From contig CAVOWK010000028.1 of the NCBI GenBank assembly GCA_963700045.1, forward strand, positions 1 through 64,000: 64,000 nucleotides of DNA, given 5' to 3'. Positions 47,508 through 55,533 of this stretch are shown piece by piece; position 1 is the first letter of the stretch, and the number at the start of each line of letters is the position of its first letter. The notes beneath the pieces are model-generated. The model saw only the letters and a program-made list of their open reading frames with translations, was not told where the DNA came from and searched no databases. The translations under genes were made by a program, and so were the position numbers. The stretch comes from RPQJ01 sp963700045 (GTDB lineage Bacteria; Pseudomonadota; Gammaproteobacteria; Steroidobacterales; Steroidobacteraceae).

Positions 47508-48968
47508 TCAGCGGACGTTGCCCATGAGCCGCGCGAGCGGGCGGCTGATGAGCAGCAGGAACACGCCGATGCCGCAGGCGTAGAGCACGATGCCCATGAA
47601 TCGATCGGGCATCGCAGCGAGGTTGTCGGCGTCGAAGCCGCCGGCGATGAGGCCCGCCATGAGCTTGCCGAGCGAGCTGCCGAGGAACCAGACGCCCATC
47701 ATCTGCCCGACCAGTCGCGCCGGCGCGAGCTTGGTCACGGTCGAGAGGCCGACCGGGCTGACGCAGAGCTCGCCGAACACGGTGAGCAGGTAGGTGAGGA
47801 TCAGCAGGTACGCCGGGGCGTTGGCGCCACCGGCCACGATGTTGGCCGCAGCGACCATGAACAGGAAGCCGAGGCCCATCAGCAGCAGGCCGAATGCGAA
47901 CTTGAGCGGCGCGGCAGGATCCATCTGGCGTCGCGCGAGCTGCACCCACAGCGCCGAGAAGACCGGCGCGAACAGGATGACGAACGCCGGCTGCACCGAC
48001 TGGAACCAGCCCGCCGGAATCTCGAAGCCGCCGACCATGCGATCGATGTAGCGCTTGGCGAAGAGGTTGAGCGACGAACCCGCCTGCTCGTACCCCGACC
48101 AGAACGACGCGACCCCCAGGAACATCACGAGCACGACGACCATGCGCCTGCGTTCGACCGGATCGAGCCCCGCGCCGAAGAACAGGTACAGGAAGTACAG
48201 CGCGGCCATGCCGACCAGGACGTAGGCGGCGCCTTGCGCGAGTCGCGCCGGGTCGAGGTGCACGGCTCCCGAGAACAGCAGGGCCGCAACCGCGGCGAAC
48301 ACGGCCAGCGCGAGCCAGAGGCGGCGCCAGTCGGTCGCGAGTCCTGCGCCGCCGTCATTGCGGTTCGGGTGCGCGCCGGCGCCGTTGAACAGCCGGCGTG
48401 ACAGCCAGAATTGCAGCAATCCGAACGGCAGGCCGATCGCCGCCGCGAGAAAACCGATGCGCCAGCCGTAACGCTGCGCCAGCCAGCCCGCGATCAACGG
48501 GCCGATGAACGCACCGAGGTTGATCCCCATGTAGAAGATCGTGAAGCCCGCGTCGCGCCGGCCGCCGCCTTCGGGATAGAGGTCGGCGACGAGCGTGGAT
48601 ACGTTCGGTTTCAGCAGGCCGACGCCGAGGATGATCACCACGAGTCCGCCGAAGAAGAGCTGTTGCGGGCCGGGGATCGTCAGCATCAGGGTGCCGAGCG
48701 TCATCAGCGTGCCGCCGATCATGACTGCGCGTTGCGCGCCGAGCAGCCGGTCGGCGATCCAGCCGCCCGGCAGCGCGGCCATGAACACGGCTGCCGTGTA
48801 GAGGCCGTAGATCGCAGTCGCGGTCTTGTCGTCGAAGCCGAAGCCGCCGCTCGCGACCGCATCGACCAGGAACAGCACCAGCAGGGCGCGCATGCCGTAG
48901 AACGTGAAGCGCTCCCACATCTCCGTGAAGAAGAGCGTCGACAGCGCGCGTGGATGCCCCCCCAGCAC
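47508..48968 (-). CDS. POT-family peptide transporter (POT3)
   Basis: A protein of 486 aa with a GTG start. ExxER element (TEMWERFTFYGMRALLVLFLV), GGWIADRLLGAQRAVMIGG, FYMGINLGAFIGP and GELCVSPVGLSTVTKLAP. It is closer to POT2 than to POT1 (shared DAVASGGFGFDD-like loop and STLVADLYPEGG), suggesting duplication within the cluster. It starts 8 bases after the tatC stop, so it is probably co-transcribed with tatABC. Confidence 0.94.
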   Translation of the reverse strand: MLGGHPRALSTLFFTEMWERFTFYGMRALLVLFLVDAVASGGFGFDDKTATAIYGLYTAAVFMAALPGGWIADRLLGAQRAVMIGGTLMTLGTLMLTIPGPQQLFFGGLVVIILGVGLLKPNVSTLVADLYPEGGGRRDAGFTIFYMGINLGAFIGPLIAGWLAQRYGWRIGFLAAAIGLPFGLLQFWLSRRLFNGAGAHPNRNDGGAGLATDWRRLWLALAVFAAVAALLFSGAVHLDPARLAQGAAYVLVGMAALYFLYLFFGAGLDPVERRRMVVVLVMFLGVASFWSGYEQAGSSLNLFAKRYIDRMVGGFEIPAGWFQSVQPAFVILFAPVFSALWVQLARRQMDPAAPLKFAFGLLLMGLGFLFMVAAANIVAGGANAPAYLLILTYLLTVFGELCVSPVGLSTVTKLAPARLVGQMMGVWFLGSSLGKLMAGLIAGGFDADNLAAMPDRFMGIVLYACGIGVFLLLISRPLARLMGNVR

Positions 48969-48976
48969 TCGTCGGC

Positions 48977-49747
48977 TCAGCTTTCGGTCGCGGTCGCCGG
49001 GGCGCCCCGGCTTTTCTGGATCATGCGCGCGAACACGATGCCCAGTTCATACAGCAGGTACATCGGCACGGCCATGAAACTCTGCGACACCGCGTCCGGC
49101 GGCGTCAGGAACGCCGCGATGATGAAGATGCCGAGGATGACGTAGCCGCGGTTGCGCGTCAGCACGTCGAGCTTGACGAGTCCCGTCACCACCAGCAGCA
49201 CCACGGCCACCGGCATCTCGAACGCGATGCCGAACGCCATGAACAGCAGCAGCACGAAGTCCAGGTAGTTGGCGATGTCCGTCATCATCCTCACGCCCGC
49301 CGGCGTGGTCGACGCGAGGAACTGGAACATCAGCGGGAAGACGACGTAGTAGGCGAACGCAATGCCCGCGTAGAACAGCACGACGCTCGAGACGACCAGG
49401 GGCGCCGCGAAGCGCCGCTCGCGCTTGTAGAGTCCGGGTGCAACGAAGCCCCAGACCTGGAACAGGATGTAGGGCATCGCCAGGAAGATCGCGCCGATCA
49501 GCGAGAGCTTGAGTGGCGCCATGAATGGCGACACCACGCTGGTCGCGATCAGCGAAGTGCCGGCCGGCAGCTTGTCGATCAGCGGCCGCGCGACCAGCGT
49601 GAACAGCTCGTTCTGGAAGAACGCGAGCGGCACGAAGCAGATGACGACGGCGATGATCGAACGCAGCAACCTGTCCCGCAGCTCGAGGAGGTGCGAGACG
49701 AGCGTGCCTTCGGCCAGCGGCTCTCCCTCAGCCGGGCTTTGGCTCAT
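48977..49747 (-). CDS. tatC: Sec-independent protein translocase TatC
   Basis: A protein of 256 aa with six TM helices. Family landmarks: LVSHLLELRDRLLRSIIAV at the N-terminus with the conserved Glu, MPYILFQVWGFVAPGLYKRERR (signal-recognition loop) and FFxTPPD-like AFLTPPDAVSQ. TatC with TatB recognises twin-arginine signals. It overlaps the tatB end by 20 bases. Confidence 0.97.
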   Translation of the reverse strand: MSQSPAEGEPLAEGTLVSHLLELRDRLLRSIIAVVICFVPLAFFQNELFTLVARPLIDKLPAGTSLIATSVVSPFMAPLKLSLIGAIFLAMPYILFQVWGFVAPGLYKRERRFAAPLVVSSVVLFYAGIAFAYYVVFPLMFQFLASTTPAGVRMMTDIANYLDFVLLLFMAFGIAFEMPVAVVLLVVTGLVKLDVLTRNRGYVILGIFIIAAFLTPPDAVSQSFMAVPMYLLYELGIVFARMIQKSRGAPATATES

Positions 49748-50156
49748 CAGCGAGGGTCTCGGACGGTGCGGAGCGGGCGGGTGGCGTTGCCGCGGCGAGC
49801 TGTGCCGGTGCGGCGCGGGAGTCGGCGTCCGCTGTGTCAGACGACGACACGGGCGAAGTATCGGGCGAGGTGGTGGGCGTCGCGTTCGGTGTCGGCGTCG
49901 ACGCTGGCGTCGATTCTGGCGTCGATGCTGGCGTGTGGATGGTGTTCGATTGTGCAGAGGCGGCCGGCGCGGTGTCGGCGAGCGGATCGAAATGCGTTTC
50001 CTGTTCGAGCTGGTTGCGGAGCTGGCGTGCCATCGAGCGTGCCCGTCCGGCCCAGCGACCGATGTCAGCAGCGAGCTTCGGCAGCCGCGCCGGCCCGAGC
50101 ACGAGCAGCGCAATGCCGAAGATCAGGATGATCTCGGTGAAGCCGACCTCGAACAT
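49728..50156 (-). CDS. tatB: Sec-independent protein translocase TatB
   Basis: A protein of 142 aa: an N-terminal TM helix with the TatB start MFEVGFTEIILIFGIALLVLGP, the amphipathic helix LPKLAADIGRWAGRARSMARQL, and a long Thr/Pro/Ser/Ala-rich tail (about 75-142) that looks disordered. The tail is the least conserved part in the family. It starts 9 bases after tatA. Confidence 0.95.
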   Translation of the reverse strand: MFEVGFTEIILIFGIALLVLGPARLPKLAADIGRWAGRARSMARQLRNQLEQETHFDPLADTAPAASAQSNTIHTPASTPESTPASTPTPNATPTTSPDTSPVSSSDTADADSRAAPAQLAAATPPARSAPSETLADEPKPG

Positions 50157-50165
50157 GCGGCTGGA

Positions 50166-50411
50166 TCAGCCCGACTTGCCGTCCGTCTTGGACGTGGACG
50201 AGGCGGGCTCCTGGAAGCTGGCGTCCTTGGTGCCGCTGCCGGTCAGGTCCGAGAGCTGCTTGTTCTGCTCGTCCTCGCCTTCGTTCATGGCCTTCTTGAA
50301 CCCGCGCACGGCCCCGCCGAGGTCCGAGCCGATGTTCTTCAGCTTCTTGGCCCCGAACAGGACGAGTGCAATCGCCAGGATGATGAGCAGTTCGCGAAAA
50401 CCGATACCCAT
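50166..50411 (-). CDS. tatA: Sec-independent protein translocase TatA
   Basis: A protein of 81 aa: TM helix (GIGFRELLIILAIALVLFGAKKLKNIGSDLG) and the amphipathic FKKAMNEGE region, then a short polar tail. It forms the export pore with TatBC. The ATG at 50411 was chosen because GGAG precedes it and it gives the family N-terminus; an ATG 21 bases upstream is in frame. It lies 50 bases after dtd. Confidence 0.95.
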   Translation of the reverse strand: MGIGFRELLIILAIALVLFGAKKLKNIGSDLGGAVRGFKKAMNEGEDEQNKQLSDLTGSGTKDASFQEPASSTSKTDGKSG

Positions 50412-50461
50412 GGAATTCTCCGGGGCCCGCAAAAACGGGGGCCGCCATCATACGACAATCG

Positions 50462-50929
50462 CTATCGCGACTCGTTTGCCGTGCCTGCGGAAAACCGCAG
50501 CCAGAATGTGACGGGCCCGTCGTTCACCAGCGAGACCTTCATGTCGGCCCCGAAGCGGCCCGTGGCCACCTTGCCCGGCAGCGCTGCACGGGCGTACTCG
50601 ACGACCCGCTCGAACAGTTGTCGGCCGAGTTCGGGCGCGGCGGCCGTCGTGAAGCTCGGGCGCAGGCCCTTGCGCGTGTCGGCCGCGAGCGTGAACTGGG
50701 AAACCAGCAGCAGTTCGCCACCGGTGTCGGCAAGGCTCAGGTTCATGCGCCCGGCATCGTCGCCGAACACGCGGTAGCTCACGGCCCGGTCGACCAGGCG
50801 TCGGGCGGTCGCGTCGTCGTCACCGGGCTCTACGGCCACGAATGCCAACAAGCCTGGACCAATCCTGCCCACGATATCATCGTCCACGCGGATACTTGCT
50901 TCCGACACACGCTGGATCAGCAGAATCAC
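50462..50929 (-). CDS. dtd: D-aminoacyl-tRNA deacylase
   Basis: A protein of 155 aa, which removes D-amino acids (and glycine) mischarged on tRNA. Family motifs SQFTL (LLVSQFTLAADTRKGLRPSF) and NDGPVTF are intact. The GTG at 50929 gives VILLIQRVSEAS, equivalent to the usual MIALIQRV start; an ATG at 50956 would add 9 residues. It shares a strand with, and lies just upstream of, tatABC. Upstream is a striking inverted repeat (50949-51016). Confidence 0.93.
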   Translation of the reverse strand: MILLIQRVSEASIRVDDDIVGRIGPGLLAFVAVEPGDDDATARRLVDRAVSYRVFGDDAGRMNLSLADTGGELLLVSQFTLAADTRKGLRPSFTTAAAPELGRQLFERVVEYARAALPGKVATGRFGADMKVSLVNDGPVTFWLRFSAGTANESR

Positions 50930-50948
50930 GGCACTATTTTCCGAAAGA

Positions 50949-51016
50949 TCTCCCACTTTCTGACAAAACGACCAAAAAATGGCTCGTTGATCATGGAAAT
51001 TCTAGAAAGTGGGAGA
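50949..51016. repeat. 13-bp perfect inverted repeat upstream of dtd
   Basis: TCTCCCACTTTCT (50949-50961) and AGAAAGTGGGAGA (51004-51016) are perfect arms around 42 AT-rich bases. The spacer has smaller dyads (AACGA...TCGTT; CCA-A5-TGG). It occupies most of the gap between the LpoP-like gene and dtd. It may be a folded leader, an operator pair or a transcription boundary. Confidence 0.8.
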
Positions 51017-51063
51017 AGGTGACGAAAAACGTTCCTAAAATAGCATTCAGGTGGCGTTCCGTA

Positions 51064-51633
51064 TTACTGCGTGCCGAGTTCCCGGGCTTTCTCCAGCGCT
51101 TCCTGTGCCTGCGGGTTCTTGCCGCGGGCCTGCAGCGAATCAGCGATCAGCTGCCAGGCGGCCGATTGTGTGCGGTTGTCACCCACCGCCATCGACAGCG
51201 CCTTGCGGCCCATCGATTCCGCCTGCGCGTAGTTGCGCTGGTCCATCCGCAGCCGGCCCATTTCGATCCACAGCAGCGGATTGTTGGGCTCGATGCGCAG
51301 CGCGCGGTCGAGCGATCCGGCCGCACCGGGCAGGTCGCCTTTCTTGCGCTGTGTCTGCGCTTGCGTGACCAGCGCCTTGCTGGCTGGGCTGAGGGTGGCT
51401 GGCGCCACTTTCGGGCGCTCGCGCGGCACCGGTATCGACGGTGCCGGCCCCTGGATCACGGGTTCCGGGGACATGGTCGAAGTGACCGTGGGCGGCTCGG
51501 TGATCACCGGCCCGCTGCCGCCCTGGCTTGCAGGCCTGGTCGAGGTTGGCGGCTGCGAACGGAAGGGTTGCAGCGAGCAACCCGCGGCTGCGAGCACGGC
51601 GACGGCGACGAACGTTCGCGACAGCGGGAGCAT
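51064..51633 (-). CDS. TPR lipoprotein, probable PBP1b activator (LpoP-like)
   Basis: A protein of 189 aa: lipoprotein signal with lipobox AAAGC (AVLAAAGCSLQ), a Thr/Pro/Ser-rich linker (about 25-85) that could span the periplasm, and two to three TPR repeats (LVTQAQTQRKKGDLPGAAGSLDRALRIEPNNPLLWIEMG, QAESMGRKALSMA, AQEALEKARELG). In Pseudomonas a TPR lipoprotein of this design, LpoP, is encoded next to PBP1b and activates it. Here it follows the PBP1b gene by 44 bases, so the same role is inferred. The ATG at 51633 begins the lipoprotein signal. Confidence 0.85.
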   Translation of the reverse strand: MLPLSRTFVAVAVLAAAGCSLQPFRSQPPTSTRPASQGGSGPVITEPPTVTSTMSPEPVIQGPAPSIPVPRERPKVAPATLSPASKALVTQAQTQRKKGDLPGAAGSLDRALRIEPNNPLLWIEMGRLRMDQRNYAQAESMGRKALSMAVGDNRTQSAAWQLIADSLQARGKNPQAQEALEKARELGTQ

Positions 51634-51677
51634 TGAGATACCTCGGCCGCGATTGTCCTGCCCCCGCGCGGACCAGA

Positions 51678-54044
51678 TCAAGGACGATTGCTGGTCTGCG
51701 GCGCAGCGTCAGCCGGCACCGTGACGCCTTCCTCGTTCGGAGCGTCCTGCAGCAGGGGCTGCATCAGCGCGGCCTCCTCGACTGTGGTGCTCGGCGGGCA
51801 GGCGGGGTTCGGGTTCAGCACCGTCCCGACTTCGAACGGCATTCTGACGGCCGAGCCGGAACAATACGGCGACGTCTCCTGCCCCGAATAGAACTCGATC
51901 CAGCGATCCTCGACCGCTTCGGGCATCAGCGGGTCGAACGAGGTCGTCGAGATCGAGGCCATCAGGCGTGTCCACGCCTGCAATGCGCCGGTCGTGCCGG
52001 TGAGGCCGGTGTTGGCGTTGTCGTCGTGACCCATCCACACCACGATCACGTGACCGCCCGAGAAGCCGGCGAACCAGCTGTCGCGGTAATCGTTCGACGT
52101 TCCGGTCTTGCCCGCAACGACCAGGCCCGGCGGCAGCGCCTTCTTCGCGGGCCGCGCCGTGCCGCGCTCGAAGACCTCGATCAGCATGCGATTGAGCGTG
52201 TACACCGCTTCGGCCGGCGCCGCCTCGGTGACCTCGAGCTCCGGCGCCTTGAGCGCCTTGCCCTGTTCGTCGATCACCGCACGCACGGCCCGCAACGGCG
52301 AGCGGAAGCCGCCGTTCGCGAGCGTGTTGTACATCTGCGCGACTTCGACCGGATTCAGTTGCGCCGTGCCGAGCAGGATCGACGCGTACTTCGGCGGCGC
52401 CTCGTCGAGTCCAAGCTGCACGTAGGTCTTCGCGACCGGCCCGAGACCCACGTCCAGCCCCAGGTTCACGGTCGCGAGGTTGTACGACTGCGTGAGTCCG
52501 CGCACGAGCGTGACCGGTCCGTGGACCTTCTTGTCGTAGTTGTTGGGCTTCCAGACGTCGCCGCTTTCGAGCTTGTACTCGATCGGTTCGTCCATCACGA
52601 CCGACGCCGGCGTGTACCGGCCCGACTGCAGCGCGGCCAGGTAGACCATCGGCTTGGCCAGCGAACCGATCGGCCGCTTCATGTCGAGCGCGCGGTTGAA
52701 GCCGTCGAACGACGCACGACGCCCGCCGACCATGGCGACGACTTCACCGGTTTGCGGTGTCGTCACGACCATGGCGCCTTCGAGGCCTTGCGCTGCCTTG
52801 CGGCCACTCTTGTCCTGCCGGGCAAGCTCGTCGCTCAGCGCGATCTCCGCCTTTTCCTGCAGCAGGGGATCGAGCGTGCTGAAGACGGTGAGTCCGGTCT
52901 CGGTGAGCGCCTGTTCCTGGTAGTCCTCGCGCAGCCGGCGCCGGACGAGGTCGAGGAAGGCCGGGAAGTAATTGGCGGAGCGGCCCGCGTTGTCGGTGAT
53001 GCCGAGCGGCGCCTTCATGGCGCGCTCGGCTTCCTCGGGTTTTACGACGCCCTGCTCGGCGAGCACTTTCAGCACCAGGTTGCGCCGCTCGAGTGCGCGC
53101 TCGGCGTGACGGCGTGGATCGTAATAGGAGGGTCCGCGCACGATCGCCACCATCAGCGCGACCTCGGGCAGGTTCAGCTCGGCCAGCGGCTTGCCGAAAT
53201 AGAACTGGCTGGCAAGGCCGAAGCCGTGCACTGCGCGGCGGCCGTCCTGGCCCAGGTAAATCTCGTTGATGTAGGCGTTCATGATGTCCGCCTTCTCGAA
53301 CCGGGATTCGAGAATGAACGCCATGATCGCTTCCTCGCCCTTGCGGCGCAGCGTGCGCCGGCTGTCGAGGAAGTAGCTTTTCACGAGCTGCTGCGTCAGC
53401 GTGCTGCCGCCCTGCTCGACCTGCCCCGCGCGGACGTTGACGAACAACGCGCGCAGGATCGCCAGCGGGTTCACGCCGTGGTGCGATTCGAACTTGCGGT
53501 CCTCCACGGCCTTCAGCGCTTCCGGCAGCAGCGGCGGGACTTCGGCCGGCGAGACGATGATCCGGTCCTCGCCGTGGATCGGGAAGATGCTGCCGATCAG
53601 CAACGGATCGAGGCGGAACACCGGGACGTCGGCGCCGCCGGCACCGGCCAGCGCCGCGATCGCTTCACCGTCGAAACCGACGTGCAGCTTCTGTGCGGGT
53701 TGCGTCTCGTCGGAGAAGCGGAACTCGCGGACGTAGACGTCGACCGAGTCGCCCTTGCGACGGAAGGTGCCGGGACGGTCCACCGGGGTCTGCGCGATGT
53801 AACCGAGGCGCTCGAGTTCCTGGGCAAAGCGAGCAGACGAGAGATTCTGCCCGGCATAGAGTTCGAGGGGCTGCGCGTACACGCGCGCGGGCAGGGTCCA
53901 GCGGCGGCCTTCGAACTGCTGCGTGACCCGGCGATCGAGCACTGCGACGAGCACGATCGCGGCGACCAGCGCCAGCAGTGCGATGATGGCGAAGCCGCGC
54001 TGCAGCTTCTGCCGGGATTTTGCCTTCAGTCTTCGCTTCGCCAT
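51678..54044 (-). CDS. mrcB: bifunctional penicillin-binding protein 1b
   Basis: A protein of 788 aa. It has a short basic cytoplasmic tail, a TM helix (about 17-38), a UB2H-like domain, the GT51 glycosyltransferase (Glu in VEDRKFESHHG near residue 181; GGSTLTQQLVKS) and the transpeptidase. The latter has Ser in SLAK near 461, SYN, and KTGT near 644. It polymerises and crosslinks peptidoglycan. The ATG at 54044 was chosen for GCGGGG upstream and the typical MAKRR-type tail. It lies 10 bases after the trkH stop. Confidence 0.96.
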   Translation of the reverse strand: MAKRRLKAKSRQKLQRGFAIIALLALVAAIVLVAVLDRRVTQQFEGRRWTLPARVYAQPLELYAGQNLSSARFAQELERLGYIAQTPVDRPGTFRRKGDSVDVYVREFRFSDETQPAQKLHVGFDGEAIAALAGAGGADVPVFRLDPLLIGSIFPIHGEDRIIVSPAEVPPLLPEALKAVEDRKFESHHGVNPLAILRALFVNVRAGQVEQGGSTLTQQLVKSYFLDSRRTLRRKGEEAIMAFILESRFEKADIMNAYINEIYLGQDGRRAVHGFGLASQFYFGKPLAELNLPEVALMVAIVRGPSYYDPRRHAERALERRNLVLKVLAEQGVVKPEEAERAMKAPLGITDNAGRSANYFPAFLDLVRRRLREDYQEQALTETGLTVFSTLDPLLQEKAEIALSDELARQDKSGRKAAQGLEGAMVVTTPQTGEVVAMVGGRRASFDGFNRALDMKRPIGSLAKPMVYLAALQSGRYTPASVVMDEPIEYKLESGDVWKPNNYDKKVHGPVTLVRGLTQSYNLATVNLGLDVGLGPVAKTYVQLGLDEAPPKYASILLGTAQLNPVEVAQMYNTLANGGFRSPLRAVRAVIDEQGKALKAPELEVTEAAPAEAVYTLNRMLIEVFERGTARPAKKALPPGLVVAGKTGTSNDYRDSWFAGFSGGHVIVVWMGHDDNANTGLTGTTGALQAWTRLMASISTTSFDPLMPEAVEDRWIEFYSGQETSPYCSGSAVRMPFEVGTVLNPNPACPPSTTVEEAALMQPLLQDAPNEEGVTVPADAAPQTSNRP

Positions 54045-54054
54045 GGATCCCCGC

Positions 54055-55505
54055 TCATTTGCGCCAGAAGGTCGGCGTGAACAACACGAGCATCGAGAAG
54101 ATCTCCAGGCGTCCGAGCAGCATCGCCAGCGAGCAGACCCAGGTCTGGAAGTCGGTGAGGCCCTGGTAGTTGCTGGCCGGACCGACGACGCCGAGTCCCG
54201 GGCCGGCGTTGTTGATGCACGCAATCACCGCCGAGAACGACGCTGATGAAGTCGAGCCCGCTCGCCAGCAGCATGAACGTGAGCGTCACGACGGTGCCGA
54301 AGTACAGCACGACGAACGCCAGCACGGCAAAGACGATCTTGTTGGCTACGACCTGGCCGCCGATCTTCACCGGCGTGACGGCTGCCGGATGGACGAGCAG
54401 GAACAGTTCGCGCTGCGCCTGCCGGAACAGTACCAGCGTGCGGAACATCTTGATGCCGCCGCCGGTCGAGCCCGTGTTCGCGCAATAGCAGGACAGCATC
54501 AGGATGACCATCGGCGCGAACATCGGCCACGCGGCATAGTCCTGGCTGACGAAGCCGCAGTCCGTCGCGATCGAGACCAGGTTGAACGCGGTGTGGCGCA
54601 GCGACTCCAGAAAGCTCGGGTAGACGCCGTGCAGCCAGATATACAGCGCGACGCCGAGGATGCTGATGCCGATGATCGCGAGCATCGCCCTGGCCTCGAC
54701 GTCGGTCGCGTAGGTGCGCAGGCTCTTCTGCTGCCACGCGATGAAATGACGGGCGAAGTTCATTGCCGAGATCAGCATGAACACGATCAGCACGAATTCG
54801 ATGGCCGGCGAATCGAAGTGCGCCGACGCTGGCGTCGTAGGTGGAGAAGCCGCCGAGCGCAAGGGTTGCAAACGCGTGGCAGACGGCGTCGAACCAGTTC
54901 ATGCCGGCGAGCCGCAGGCTGCCGATGCAGGCGAGCGTGATCAGCAAGTAAACGAACCACAGCGCCCGCGCGGTCTGGGTGATGCGCGGCGTCAGCTTCT
55001 CGTCCTTGACCGGTCCCGGCGTTTCGGCTTTGTAAAGCTGCATGCCGCCGACACCGAGCATCGGCAGGATCGCCACCACCAGCACGATGATGCCCATGCC
55101 GCCGTACCAGTTGAGCGCGTGGCGCCACAGGTTGAGCGAGGGCGCCATCGTGTCGAGACCCGTGAGCACCGTTGCGCCCGTGGTGCTGAGCCCCGACATC
55201 GTCTCGAAGAACGCGTCGGTGAAGGTGAGGCCCGGCAGCGCGATCAGCAGCGGCACCGTGGCGATGGCCGACATGAATATCCAGCCGAGCGTGACCAGCA
55301 GGAAGCCGTCACGCGAACGCAGTTCGCGCTTGTGACGCCGGGTCAGCGCGACCAGGCCGGCACCGGCCGCCAGGCAGCCGAGCGCTGCGTAGACGAAGTC
55401 GACGAAGAGGCCGTCGGAATAGATGAACGACGTGACGATCGGCATCAGGTACGTGACGCTGAACAGCATCAGCATCGACCCGAGGACGTTGATGACGGCA
55501 AGCAT
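54055..55505 (-). pseudogene. trkH: potassium uptake protein TrkH, two single-base frame breaks
   Basis: Joined, the three frames encode a full-length TrkH of about 483 aa. Part 1 runs from MLAVINVLGSML to GGFSTYDASVG, with the selectivity-filter segments MSGLSTTGATVL and HAFATLALGGFSTYD. Near 54821 one extra base shifts the frame; part 2 continues HFDSPAIEFVLIVFML through TDCGFVSQDY and GSTGGGIKMFR. Near 54240 a second extra base occurs; part 3 continues with FSAVIACINNAGPGLG and ends FTPTFWRK at 54055. TrkH is the membrane subunit that works with TrkA, encoded 28 bases upstream. Two indels in a conserved gene suggest sequence error, but real loss cannot be excluded. Confidence 0.9.
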
Positions 55506-55533
55506 CGGGGCGACTGCGTCGGAGCGGTCCGGC

